Assembly: GCF_014250685.1 (NCBI RefSeq)
Contig: NZ_JACFAJ010000003.1
Location: 1-45,441 of the forward strand
Reading direction: 5' to 3'
Length of the DNA: 45,441 nucleotides
Origin: Cetobacterium sp. 2A
GTDB lineage: Bacteria; Fusobacteriota; Fusobacteriia; Fusobacteriales; Fusobacteriaceae
How positions within the stretch are numbered: position 1 is the stretch's first letter; every line of letters starts with the position of its first letter. This document shows, one piece after another, positions 34,422 to 42,333 of this stretch. The position numbers and the translations under genes were made by a program. The notes under the pieces are model-generated. The model had not been told where the DNA came from and made no database searches. It worked only from the letters and a program-made list of their open reading frames with translations.

Positions 34422-36130
34422 TATTCACCCCCTCCATATAATTTATCTAGGTAGTTATCTTCTGCATATTGAGTAATATCAAATTCAAATTCATGATACA
34501 TAGCTAGTTTAAATGAACATAATAGTGCATCAACGGGATCTATTCTTTTTCGTGAAGCATCCTTATCTATTTTTATTAATCCATTATTTTGCTTTATTAC
34601 AGTATTTCCCATAGCATAATTTAGAAGAGGGTTATACACATATATAATATTTCCTGAATATACCTGTTCTCTAAAGCCTTGTGTGCTTTCATTTAGAGAC
34701 TTATGTGATTGAAATACCTCTGTTACCTCATATCCTTGCACTTCCAAATCCATCATTATCTTAGAAGCATTTGCGGGATCAAAGCAAAGATGCCTTATTT
34801 CCCAATTGTTTTCTTCACAAGTTTTTATTACATATTGCATAACTTGTTCTTGGTCTACGATAGGGGTATTTGTTATTGTTAAAAATCCTAACTCTTCCCA
34901 TGTATCATAAGGAACTTTATCGACTAATTTTCTCTCCATTAATTTATCTCTATTTGGAATAAAGGAGTGACTAAAAATTATATATTTTGCTATTCCATCA
35001 TCCATTATAGGAAGTATAAATGATACACTTGTTAAATCTATCTTGGCAGACATGTCAAATCCTACATACACAGCTCTATTTCTTATTTCATATGGTAATT
35101 CCTTAACTTGACACTTCTTCCATTTTTCCATATCTATATATCCTAAATCTTTAGCTTGAACCCAAATATTTAAGATTTTTGTTTTAAATGAAATCATCTT
35201 TTCAGGAACGCTTTTAGCAACTTCATAATCAGATGTTATCTTTTCTATCCCCTCTTTGTATGTTGCTCTAAGAGGATTCGCTTTTTTCCAAGTTCTTATA
35301 TCTCCTATTTCATCACCTTTATCAGCTTCACAAATATCTACAAAATACTCACTATTTTCTATATCTAAATTTGGATTTAACAATTCTGAGCAATATTTAT
35401 ATTCCTCTCTATAGCAAGGAACATTTAAATCTATTCCTGCTGTTGTTATTATTAACAATAATGACTCTTTAGAGTTACTTCCTAGTGCTAGATCATAGAA
35501 TTCTGTTGTTGCATGTTGATGGTATTCATCTAAAACCAATGCAGCAGGATTAGTTCCATCTCCTGTTTTTCCATCTTGCTTAGATAATGGCTTTAAAAAT
35601 GATGTTGTTTTTATGTGAACTATTTTATCTCTTGTTATTTTGAATTTTGGAGATAAAGAACTCCCAGTAAGCATATTTTGACACTCTGAAAATAGTAATT
35701 TTGATTGTTCTCTTTTTGTTCCTGCACAAAATGTTTCTGCTATCTCATTATTTCTTGTTGCCACTACAGATATTTCATACAGCATACATCCAGCTTGCAT
35801 TTGAGTTTTGGCATTTTTCCTTCCAACCTCTATAAATGCTTTCTTAAATCTTCTATACCCATCTTTTCTTTTCCAAGCATATATTTGACAAACTATAAAC
35901 TTTTGCCAAGTTGTTAGCATTATTGGAGTTCCTGCTAATACACCTTTTGAATGGTTAAGGTATGTAAACCATTTAACAATTCGTTGAGCTTCCTCTTCAT
36001 CCCAAATGAACTTCTTTTCTTCAACATCTTTTAAAAAACGTTTACAAGCCCATATATGCTTTTGTCCACTTGGTATTACTCCGTCTATACAATCTTTTGA
36101 ATATTGTACAAGCTCACTTTTAGTACTCAT
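34421..36130 (-). CDS. terminase large subunit
   Basis: A 569-residue packaging motor. The N-terminal ATPase has Walker A at residues 103-109 (G-R-K-N-A-K-T) and Walker B around 196-206 (AALVLDEYHQH). The C-terminal RNase H-like nuclease begins at VYVGFDMSAKIDLTS, with the Asp that binds metal, and carries KIDKDASRKRIDPVDALLC near its end. It belongs to the Terminase_1 (HK97/phiC31 type) group, usually associated with cos packaging. The gene is in frame throughout and starts directly at the end of the small subunit gene. Confidence 0.95.
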   Translation of the reverse strand: MSTKSELVQYSKDCIDGVIPSGQKHIWACKRFLKDVEEKKFIWDEEEAQRIVKWFTYLNHSKGVLAGTPIMLTTWQKFIVCQIYAWKRKDGYRRFKKAFIEVGRKNAKTQMQAGCMLYEISVVATRNNEIAETFCAGTKREQSKLLFSECQNMLTGSSLSPKFKITRDKIVHIKTTSFLKPLSKQDGKTGDGTNPAALVLDEYHQHATTEFYDLALGSNSKESLLLIITTAGIDLNVPCYREEYKYCSELLNPNLDIENSEYFVDICEADKGDEIGDIRTWKKANPLRATYKEGIEKITSDYEVAKSVPEKMISFKTKILNIWVQAKDLGYIDMEKWKKCQVKELPYEIRNRAVYVGFDMSAKIDLTSVSFILPIMDDGIAKYIIFSHSFIPNRDKLMERKLVDKVPYDTWEELGFLTITNTPIVDQEQVMQYVIKTCEENNWEIRHLCFDPANASKIMMDLEVQGYEVTEVFQSHKSLNESTQGFREQVYSGNIIYVYNPLLNYAMGNTVIKQNNGLIKIDKDASRKRIDPVDALLCSFKLAMYHEFEFDITQYAEDNYLDKLYGGGE

Positions 36131-36591
36131 TAAACATCTCCAAACTCTTTATCTAGTTTTTCATCTATTATTGTAATTATTCCAGAGCCAGCTTTTAATC
36201 TTGATTCCATAGTTAATCCTAACAAAGAACCATACCTTTTCATTTCATCTGAATACTTCAGTTCTAAGCTTACAAGTGGATTTATTTCCTCTACAATCAT
36301 TACGTCTGTTTTTAGATTTGTTACAATAGATGCATACCTAGCAAAAGCATTGCAATAAGCTCCCAAATTATTATAATCTAAGTTGCTTATCATAGATTTT
36401 TTATTAAACTGCTCTACAAGTCTTACCCATTCTTTTGTTGCTATCTCGTTTACCAGCCAATCTGGAGGGATTTTAAGTTGTTCATTTCCTACAAAAACCG
36501 ATTCTTGCTCTAACTTTTTTATTTTTATCTCTTCCTGAGTTAAATGTTTTGTTTGTACTTCAAGTGGTTTTCTAATTTTTGACACCTCCAT
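36130..36591 (-). CDS. terminase small subunit, P27 family
   Basis: A 153-residue protein with the P27 pattern: IPPDWLVNEIATKEWVRLVE, then LGAYCNAFARYASIV and a helical end with a S-x-L-G-L-T-M-x-S-R-x-K segment. It binds the packaging site and recruits the large subunit. The only ATG (36591) has no ribosome site ahead, and GGAGGTG lies inside codons 2-3; that site is placed for an ATT at 36576, so the protein may start at I-R-K-P-L-E. It overlaps the large subunit start. Confidence 0.88.
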   Translation of the reverse strand: MEVSKIRKPLEVQTKHLTQEEIKIKKLEQESVFVGNEQLKIPPDWLVNEIATKEWVRLVEQFNKKSMISNLDYNNLGAYCNAFARYASIVTNLKTDVMIVEEINPLVSLELKYSDEMKRYGSLLGLTMESRLKAGSGIITIIDEKLDKEFGDV

Positions 36592-36676
36592 TTTTTATTT
36601 TCAAAAAACTTCTCAAAGGGAAATTTGCGAAAAGTATTGGAAGGATGCGGTATTGGGCTGTGACCCTAAAACTTTT
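36592..36676. other. GC-richer gap between HNH and small terminase genes, candidate cos region
   Basis: An 85-bp non-coding gap that is richer in G and C than its surroundings (for example GGATGCGGTATTGGGCTGTG). In HK97-type phages with the HNH-TerS-TerL order the cohesive end site is often here. A GGGTCACAGCCC hairpin is visible on the minus strand. No terminus can be proved by reading alone. Confidence 0.35.
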
Positions 36677-37108
36677 TCATATACCCCTACCTTCAGTCTC
36701 TACTTCCCACACCTGAATAAACTCTCTTATTTCTTTAATTGTCCCTGTTTGATTTGATTCATACAATTTATGTATCTCTCTATGAGCTTCGTCACTTAGA
36801 TAAACAAGGTTAGATAATAAAGATCCTTTTAATTTATCTTCTGATAACGGAACTATATGATGAGCTGTTGTTCCTGTCACAACTCTTTTATGTTTGTATA
36901 AGCTCCAAAGACATAGATTACTAAATCTGTTCTTACAGGCTTCTCTTAGTCTCTTCCACTCTTTACTATTATAAAAACTTTGATGCTCTCTTTGACACTT
37001 ATCGTATATCCTATTTGATTCAGTCCTTGTTTTCTTATTACATCCATTTGGACACCCTTTAAGATTATAAGAATACACTTTCCTACATCTCGGACATATT
37101 CTATTCAT
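36677..37108 (-). CDS. phage HNH endonuclease
   Basis: A 143-residue protein with an N-terminal zinc ribbon (C-P-R-C and C-P-N-G-C, residues 5-22) and a C-terminal HNH fold: SKEWKRLREAC, then TTAHHIVPLSED and NLVYLSDEAHREIHKLY. Paired HNH and terminase genes are common in cos phages, where the HNH protein (HK97 gp74 type) helps the terminase cut. It overlaps the upstream gene by 8 bases. Confidence 0.92.
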   Translation of the reverse strand: MNRICPRCRKVYSYNLKGCPNGCNKKTRTESNRIYDKCQREHQSFYNSKEWKRLREACKNRFSNLCLWSLYKHKRVVTGTTAHHIVPLSEDKLKGSLLSNLVYLSDEAHREIHKLYESNQTGTIKEIREFIQVWEVETEGRGI

Positions 37109-37679
37109 CTACAACAACTCCATAAGCTTTTGCCTTTTTCTCTTTTGTTTTCAATTCTATTTTTTTTAATTTTAAATCTACTAAATCCTCATCTAGTTTT
37201 ATTACTCTTTCTTTCTCATCTGATAGTATCTGTTCTTTATATGCTTCATATCTTACTAACTTAATCTTGTAGTCAATCTCTTCCTCTGGAGACATTATAG
37301 AGTAAAGTTCTTTAGCAAATCGATAACCATCTCTGTGAGTAGCTATTCTAGTTTTTAAAGCATCTTCTCTCCCTTTGTTTGTAGGTCTTTCTTTTTTTCT
37401 TTCTAACTCGATTAAGTAAGCTAAGGTTGATTTATGAAGATTTTTATAATGACCCTTTATCTCTTCTTTCTCTTCCAAGTGACTCTCTATATCTTTCTCA
37501 ACTTCCTTCAAGTAGAGCAGAGATGAGTTTATTCCTTTTACCCACTTTTCTTTACTAGATATGTTCCTTAATGTGCCATAGGATAATCTAAATTCATAGG
37601 CTAACTCTTTTAGATCTTCTCCATACTCGAATCTTTTTCTTATCTCTTTTTTTATTGTAGTAGAAACTTTATTTATCAT
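37101..37679 (-). CDS. HTH coiled-coil protein, terminase-small-like or regulator
   Basis: A 192-residue protein. The N-terminus has a helix-turn-helix (KELAYEFRLSYGTLRNISSK) like that of many small terminases and phage regulators, followed by long charged helices and a Lys-rich tail. Since a P27-type small subunit is already encoded at 36130, this may be an extra DNA-packaging factor or a regulator. GGAGGTG lies 12 bases ahead of the ATG at 37679, farther than usual. The role is open. Confidence 0.6.
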   Translation of the reverse strand: MINKVSTTIKKEIRKRFEYGEDLKELAYEFRLSYGTLRNISSKEKWVKGINSSLLYLKEVEKDIESHLEEKEEIKGHYKNLHKSTLAYLIELERKKERPTNKGREDALKTRIATHRDGYRFAKELYSIMSPEEEIDYKIKLVRYEAYKEQILSDEKERVIKLDEDLVDLKLKKIELKTKEKKAKAYGVVVDE

Positions 37680-37860
37680 TGCTATGACACACCTCCTATA
37701 AAAAGAATTAGTTAAGTAATAAAAATGTCATTTATATTGGCTATTTAGTTAATAAGGAAAAATCACTACAATTACTTCTTTGAATATTCTCTACAACCTG
37801 TCTATTTCCAAAGTATTTAAGCTTGTTTTTACGCATCAAAGATTTAACCACTATTTGAAA

Positions 37861-38886
37861 CTAGTGGTTAAAAATAAATTCCATCAAATAATTCAGTTTT
37901 TCTAAATTATTGTGATTGGAATAATTCTTTAATATTGTTTTTATTTCTCTTGTTTTATGTGGTTTATCATGTTTATCAACAAGCTCTATCAGAAGAGTAT
38001 AATCAAATATCCAGCAATTTTCTTCTAGATGTCTATAGACTCCTCTTTTCGCTTTCTTTCCTAACTCTTTTCCAAATTTATTAGATTTTTTAAAAGCTAG
38101 AAACTCTTTCTCTAAATTAATCTTTATAATACTTTCTAAGTGTTTTATCCCCTCTTCTAAGAGCTTTCTCTTGGTATTCTCTATGAAGATTCCATCTATA
38201 AGCTCAAAGCTCCCTAAAATCGAATTCAAGCTATTATCTTTTCCTTTTTTATTGGTATAATATGAAAAGGTTCTATTTAAAAACTTCCATTCTAATCTTG
38301 TTATATCTAACTCCAAATCTAGTTTTTTAGATTCCTCTGTTTTATCATAAGCAGTAACTAGAGTAGCTCCATAATTCCCTAGAAGAGTCTCATCTTGAAA
38401 CATCAATCTATAGCTTTTATTTCTAGTGCATCTACTTATCTTTTTAAAGTGTGGGACCGATATAAAAAGAAGTTTTAATGCTTCTTGAACATCTAGGAAA
38501 GCTTTATTAAAATTAAGATTTATTTCAATATCTTTTATTTTCGCTTGTGCCAACTCTATGTCTATTCCCTTTTCTGAAAGTTCTTTTACTAATATTAAAA
38601 GAGCTGCTTCCAACTCTATTTCTCTTGAATTATAAATATTATGTCCACTCAAAATCTTATTAGGATTAAATCTCAAATTTTTAAAATACGTTTCTTTTCC
38701 ACTTGTGTATAATCGTGTAGTGCTATCCAAGGTATAACTTGGTTCTTCTAAATAGAACTTTTCTTGATAGAACTCTTCTGTTACTTGTTCTGTTATATAT
38801 AGATTACTATTGTAGCTAATTTCAAAGTTATATAGAGTTAACCAATCTATACCTATTCTAAATATCTTACTGGTATCTAAATTCAC
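37861..38886 (-). CDS. replication initiator resembling filamentous-phage gene II protein (Phage_CRI/G2P)
   Basis: A 341-residue protein from GTG 38886, nine bases behind GGAGG (a longer frame to 38955 lacks a ribosome site). It resembles M13 pII and its relatives: FNPNKILSGHNIYNSREIE matches their S-P-A-K-V-L-Q-G-H-N-V-F-G segment, IKDIEINLNFN matches the I-x-R-I-D-A-T-F stretch, and LVTAYDKTEESKK with ITRLEWKFLNRTF matches the LVAYLKH...LVRFEARI region. Such proteins nick one strand to start rolling-circle replication. No inovirus coat or Zot gene lies near it. The similarity is by eye and the catalytic Tyr is not assigned. Confidence 0.6.
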   Translation of the reverse strand: MNLDTSKIFRIGIDWLTLYNFEISYNSNLYITEQVTEEFYQEKFYLEEPSYTLDSTTRLYTSGKETYFKNLRFNPNKILSGHNIYNSREIELEAALLILVKELSEKGIDIELAQAKIKDIEINLNFNKAFLDVQEALKLLFISVPHFKKISRCTRNKSYRLMFQDETLLGNYGATLVTAYDKTEESKKLDLELDITRLEWKFLNRTFSYYTNKKGKDNSLNSILGSFELIDGIFIENTKRKLLEEGIKHLESIIKINLEKEFLAFKKSNKFGKELGKKAKRGVYRHLEENCWIFDYTLLIELVDKHDKPHKTREIKTILKNYSNHNNLEKLNYLMEFIFNH

Positions 38887-38964
38887 ATTTATATACCTCC
38901 ATTCTGCCAACCCCTTTCCCGAACCTTCCTGTAATTTACACATTGGTTCATCCATATTTTGTTA

Positions 38965-39201
38965 CTAACTAAATGTAGTATTTTCATATTTTTCTATTTG
39001 CTCTAAAAGTTGTTTCATTAAATTTATGTCTCTTTTTAAATCTTCCAGAGTATTTTTTTCATAAAAATACTCTTTTTTTCTTAAAAATAATAAATGTATT
39101 TTTTTTTCATCAAGTATTTCTAAATTTTGAGATACTTTTTTACTAATCTTTTTTATTTGAAGAATACTGTGACTTAATGCCTCTATTTTTATAACTTTCA
39201 T
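38965..39201 (-). CDS. small helical phage protein of unknown function
   Basis: A 78-residue product (MKVIKIEALSHSILQIKK onwards), highly charged and helical with coiled-coil character (LEDLKRDINLMKQLLEQIEK). The ATG at 39201 follows AGGGAGG; the longer frame upstream to 39255 overlaps the methyltransferase gene and is dropped. It lies in the gap between the methyltransferase and the replication-like gene. No domain is recognised. Confidence 0.6.
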   Translation of the reverse strand: MKVIKIEALSHSILQIKKISKKVSQNLEILDEKKIHLLFLRKKEYFYEKNTLEDLKRDINLMKQLLEQIEKYENTTFS

Positions 39202-39211
39202 AAATACCTCC

Positions 39212-40471
39212 CTATAGATTACTAATAATCTTAGAGTAGGAAATTTCTTTTCCATCTCTTATTAAAATCACATCTTCTTTTCCTGAGTTTACATATCTTT
39301 TTACTATCACATCCATATATCTCGGGTCTAACTCTAACGATCTATTTTTTCTCTCTAATTGATCACAAGCCATCATAGTTGAACCTGAACCACCAAATAA
39401 GTCTAAAACAATATCTCCTTTTTTAGAACTATTCGTAATTGCCCTTCCTGGAACTTCTACTGGCTTAGTTGTGGGGTGTAACTCTGACTTTTTAGGTCTT
39501 ACAATATCCCAAACATCACATTGTTTTCTATCTTTGACTGGATGAAGTCTAGGTGACCCTTCTAACCATCCATACCAAATAGGCTCATATCTTGTATGGT
39601 AGTCTTTCCTTGAAATGACAAAACAGTCTTTATTCCAAATAATAGTAGATGACCAATGATAATTATTTTGAGATAAGGTTAACATCATATTTCCCCATTC
39701 TTGACCTGACATCACAACATAAGTAGGACAACCTTCCTTTGAGAATTCAGCCATTCTCGAAAATACATCAAACATAAACTTCTTAAAATCATCTGTTCCC
39801 ATAAAATCATTTAGTATTGTTCTTGGTTTATATCCTTGAGGGTTATCCTTTTTTACTGCTCCATAATTTACATTCCAAGGTGGGTCTGTAAATACTAAGT
39901 CAGCTTTATCTGTTAACATTACTTTTCTTAAATCTTCAACCTTTGTACTATCTCCACAAAGCAACCTATGATTACCTAGCACATATAAGTCACCAAGTTT
40001 ACTATATGGTTCTTTTTCTAAGTTTACTTCTGGAGGGTCATCCTCTTTAAACTCATCAATTTTTATATCCAAACCTTCAATCTCAAATTCCTTTAGCTCC
40101 TCTATTTCAAAACCAGTTAAAGCTAAATCTTCATTGCTAACTTCTATAGCTTTTAATTCCAATTTTAATTTTTCTAAGTTAAATCCAGTATTCATAGTTA
40201 ATTTATTGTGAGCTATTATATATTGTTTTTTCTGTATCACAGTCAAATGATCTAATTTTATTGTCTCTACCTCTTCAATTCCTAGTTGTTGAAGTGCAAT
40301 ATATCTACCATGACCTTCTATAATTGTATTATTCTCATCTATTGCTATTGGATCATTAAAACCAAACTCTTTAATGCTTGCTTTTATTTGGTCTATTTGT
40401 TCTTGAGGATGCTCTTTAGCATTATTTATATATGGTGTTATTTGTGTTAATTTTAGTTTTTCTATTTTCAT
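39212..40471 (-). CDS. ParB-like/DNA methyltransferase fusion
   Basis: A 419-residue phage protein. Residues 1-100 are a ParB/Srx-like nuclease domain with I-E-G-H-G-R-Y-I-A near residue 55. The C-terminal part is an amino-methyltransferase: catalytic DPPW at about 196-199 precedes the AdoMet-binding FGGSGSTMMAC near 375, the beta-class order. It is likely an adenine or N4-cytosine enzyme that protects phage DNA from host restriction. The start is the ATG at 40471 rather than the TTG at 40483, which overlaps the endolysin stop. Phage-borne fusions of this design are common. Confidence 0.88.
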   Translation of the reverse strand: MKIEKLKLTQITPYINNAKEHPQEQIDQIKASIKEFGFNDPIAIDENNTIIEGHGRYIALQQLGIEEVETIKLDHLTVIQKKQYIIAHNKLTMNTGFNLEKLKLELKAIEVSNEDLALTGFEIEELKEFEIEGLDIKIDEFKEDDPPEVNLEKEPYSKLGDLYVLGNHRLLCGDSTKVEDLRKVMLTDKADLVFTDPPWNVNYGAVKKDNPQGYKPRTILNDFMGTDDFKKFMFDVFSRMAEFSKEGCPTYVVMSGQEWGNMMLTLSQNNYHWSSTIIWNKDCFVISRKDYHTRYEPIWYGWLEGSPRLHPVKDRKQCDVWDIVRPKKSELHPTTKPVEVPGRAITNSSKKGDIVLDLFGGSGSTMMACDQLERKNRSLELDPRYMDVIVKRYVNSGKEDVILIRDGKEISYSKIISNL

Positions 40472-40479
40472 ATGATCTC

Positions 40480-41025
40480 TCAAAGCTCATTTTTTTCTAA
40501 GTGTTCTAATAACTGAATGATAGAATCTACTGTTTTATCCATTAATGAGATTAATTCATCAAAACTTTTAACACTATCTAAAAAAAATGGCTCTAGCAAA
40601 ATGGCAACTGGTTTAGTTTTGTTAAGTATTGACCCACCTCTATCGGCTTGTTTCGTAGCTTTTATTCCTCTATTGTTTAATTCTAAATGTTTTACGAGTA
40701 TATCCTGAGCTACTGAAGCTAATCTCTTGCCCTTGCTCGAAGTATGAGCATAAAGCACTTCTGTTCCTTGTGAGATCCCGTTAGATGCATTAAAATGGCA
40801 ACTAATTAGTATATCTGCATTAAGACTATTGATTTCACTTACAAGGTCTTTATAGTCATTTCTGGCCTTAGCTACTAAATCTATATTTATGAGTCTCTCT
40901 TTTTTAAATATCTCTGCTACAATCCATGTAGTAAGATCAAACTCATTAATTGTTTTTCCTTCAAGATTGACATGGCATCCCTTATCTTTAAAGTTATGAC
41001 CAGCTAGTAAAATCACTCTTTTCAT
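40480..41025 (-). CDS. endolysin, N-acetylmuramoyl-L-alanine amidase (Amidase_3)
   Basis: A 181-residue cell-wall amidase that cuts the bond between muramic acid and the first L-alanine. The zinc ligands are visible: His10 in LLAGHN, the Glu near residue 22-27 (GKTINEFD), His in SCHFNAS near residue 77, and the catalytic Glu in LLEPFFLD near the end. There is no signal peptide, so it needs the holin. It lies far from the holin at 13649, at the other end of the late operon. The ATG at 41025 follows AGGAGGG. Confidence 0.9.
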   Translation of the reverse strand: MKRVILLAGHNFKDKGCHVNLEGKTINEFDLTTWIVAEIFKKERLINIDLVAKARNDYKDLVSEINSLNADILISCHFNASNGISQGTEVLYAHTSSKGKRLASVAQDILVKHLELNNRGIKATKQADRGGSILNKTKPVAILLEPFFLDSVKSFDELISLMDKTVDSIIQLLEHLEKNEL

Positions 41026-41055
41026 TTTCCCTCCTAAATTTTTACAAAAAATAAA

Positions 41056-41104
41056 GGAGCCAAGAGCAACCTCGCGGTAAACCCTTGACTCCTTAATTGA
41101 GTCC
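41056..41104 (-). terminator. terminator with a possible competing hairpin ahead of the endolysin gene
   Basis: On the minus strand GGAGTCAAG pairs with CTTGGCTCC (one G-U), followed by a T run, ending the 41164 gene. The same GAGTC can also pair with a GACTC six or seven bases upstream, and the two stems exclude each other, so it may act as an attenuator for the late operon. Confidence 0.65.
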
Positions 41105-41163
41105 TATCAGCTATTTATTTTATATTTTTAATATACTCTCAAAATTTTTTTATGTCAATAAAA

Positions 41164-41550
41164 TTATTTGAAATCATATCCAAAAGAATCAGTTTTATTT
41201 AAAAAAATATTTTTAATTTCATCAAAATTTGCATAATTTCCATAAACTGAGATATAAATATCTCCACAAAATCCTTTGAACGATATAGTATACTCACCCG
41301 AAGCACTATAGCTAGCCATATACATTACTCCTCCGTTTTTAGAGATGAATACTTTAAAGTCATCTTTACTTTGTAGATACTTTTTTTCTCTTTGCATTTT
41401 AATATTTTTTTCATTTTCATTTGCAAAGTTAGCAATATATGTTTCTCCAATTACTTTTCCTGAACTATTTAAAATATCTGAAGAATCAATAACCTCTATC
41501 CCAAAAATAATTGAAGTTATCATTAAAAATAATATTATCATTTTTTTCAT
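41164..41550 (-). CDS. small secreted protein of unknown function
   Basis: A 128-residue protein with a clear signal peptide (KKMIILFLMITSIIFG, residues 2-17) and no lipobox or later membrane helix. The mature part is beta-rich, with GEYTISFKGFCGDIYISVYG near the end. It is monocistronic, between small genes and the endolysin, with its own terminator. It could be a lysogenic-conversion gene (moron), but no family is recognised. The ATG at 41550 follows GGGGGATAT. Confidence 0.65.
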   Translation of the reverse strand: MKKMIILFLMITSIIFGIEVIDSSDILNSSGKVIGETYIANFANENEKNIKMQREKKYLQSKDDFKVFISKNGGVMYMASYSASGEYTISFKGFCGDIYISVYGNYANFDEIKNIFLNKTDSFGYDFK

Positions 41551-41612
41551 AACATATCCCCCTGTAATCTATACGATTGATATGTTTATAATATATCTTT
41601 CTTTTAAAATTG

Positions 41613-41789
41613 TCAAATTTCATATTTAGATTCGATCCCACATTGACAAACAATTTTGTATATGGAACCATTCATCGAAATTTTATTTGCTTTCTTATTT
41701 GAAATAAAATATCCAGCTTCATTTTTTTCAACTAAAAAAGCCCCGCATTTTTTACATTTATATCTTACTCCCACTCTTATTCTCAGCAT
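41613..41789 (-). CDS. Com-like zinc-ribbon protein
   Basis: A 58-residue protein with two C-x-x-C or C-x-C pairs (YKCKKCG and IVCQCGIES) separated by about 30 residues, the pattern of Mu Com and similar small phage zinc ribbons. Com binds mom mRNA and switches on its translation; no mom-like gene is visible here, so the target is unknown. The ATG at 41789 follows AAGGAGA at 8 bases. Confidence 0.68.
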   Translation of the reverse strand: MLRIRVGVRYKCKKCGAFLVEKNEAGYFISNKKANKISMNGSIYKIVCQCGIESKYEI

Positions 41790-41838
41790 TTATAGTATCT
41801 CCTTATAATTTAAACTGTGTTCTGATAATCTTGCTAAA

Positions 41839-41985
41839 TTAGATGTTCTCAACAAATACTTTTGCAATATATATCCCATCTATCAAATCGTTTTCAATAT
41901 CTATTACATCATAATTTTTTGATACTGAAATTAATTTATTTTCATATTTAGATAAACTTTCTTCGCTTATTATTAGTATCTCCAA
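41839..41985 (-). CDS. small acidic phage protein
   Basis: About 48 residues (from I-L-I-I-S-E-E-S-L to K-V-F-V-E-N-I). The likely start is TTG at 41985, behind GGGAGG; an in-frame ATG at 42030 would overlap the upstream gene by 83 bases. No domain is recognised. Confidence 0.4.
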   Translation of the reverse strand: MEILIISEESLSKYENKLISVSKNYDVIDIENDLIDGIYIAKVFVENI

Positions 41986-42196
41986 TGATCCTCCCATTTT
42001 TAATAAAATCTGAACAAACTGGATGTTCATAACAATTTTTTATATACCTATTTTTATAATTCTTAAATCTTTTGCATCTCGAAAAGTATTTACAGCTTCC
42101 ACATGAAAATGGTAATTTTTTTATTGCTAAGTCTAAAAAATGTTTAGCTAGAAACAAAATGAAAATTGAAATTATAATAATTATCAAATCAATCAT
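41948..42196 (-). CDS. small membrane protein with Cys cluster
   Basis: An 82-residue protein with an N-terminal membrane helix (LIIIIISIFILFLAKHFLDL) and a cytoplasmic or exposed metal-binding segment: CGSCKYFSRC and CYEHPVC, four of the Cys spaced like a zinc knuckle. Its ATG (42196) overlaps the stop of the 42193 gene as ATGA, so the two are coupled. Function unknown. Confidence 0.58.
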   Translation of the reverse strand: MIDLIIIIISIFILFLAKHFLDLAIKKLPFSCGSCKYFSRCKRFKNYKNRYIKNCYEHPVCSDFIKNGRIIGDTNNKRRKFI

Positions 42197-42330
42197 TCTT
42201 CCAACAACCTTATTTTTAATTTTGCTGAAATAAGTTGACTTTCTATCAAACGATTTCTAGATTCGACAGATTTTAATTTGAAATTTTGGAAAATAATAAT
42301 TGATACACTTATTAAAAATATTGTAAACAT
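42193..42330 (-). CDS. 45-residue single-span membrane protein
   Basis: A short gene with an N-terminal hydrophobic segment (MFTIFLISVSIIIF) followed by a charged helix (ESRNRLIESQLISAKLKI). GAGGA lies 7 bases ahead of the ATG. Its stop overlaps the ATG of the next gene (ATGA). The length and layout resemble small phage membrane proteins of unknown role. Confidence 0.55.
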   Translation of the reverse strand: MFTIFLISVSIIIFQNFKLKSVESRNRLIESQLISAKLKIRLLEE

Positions 42331-42333
42331 TAA

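Noticed and set aside
37861..39201. An embedded complete filamentous phage.
   Set aside because: Only a gene II-like protein is seen; there is no coat, adsorption or Zot-type gene in the surrounding sequence.
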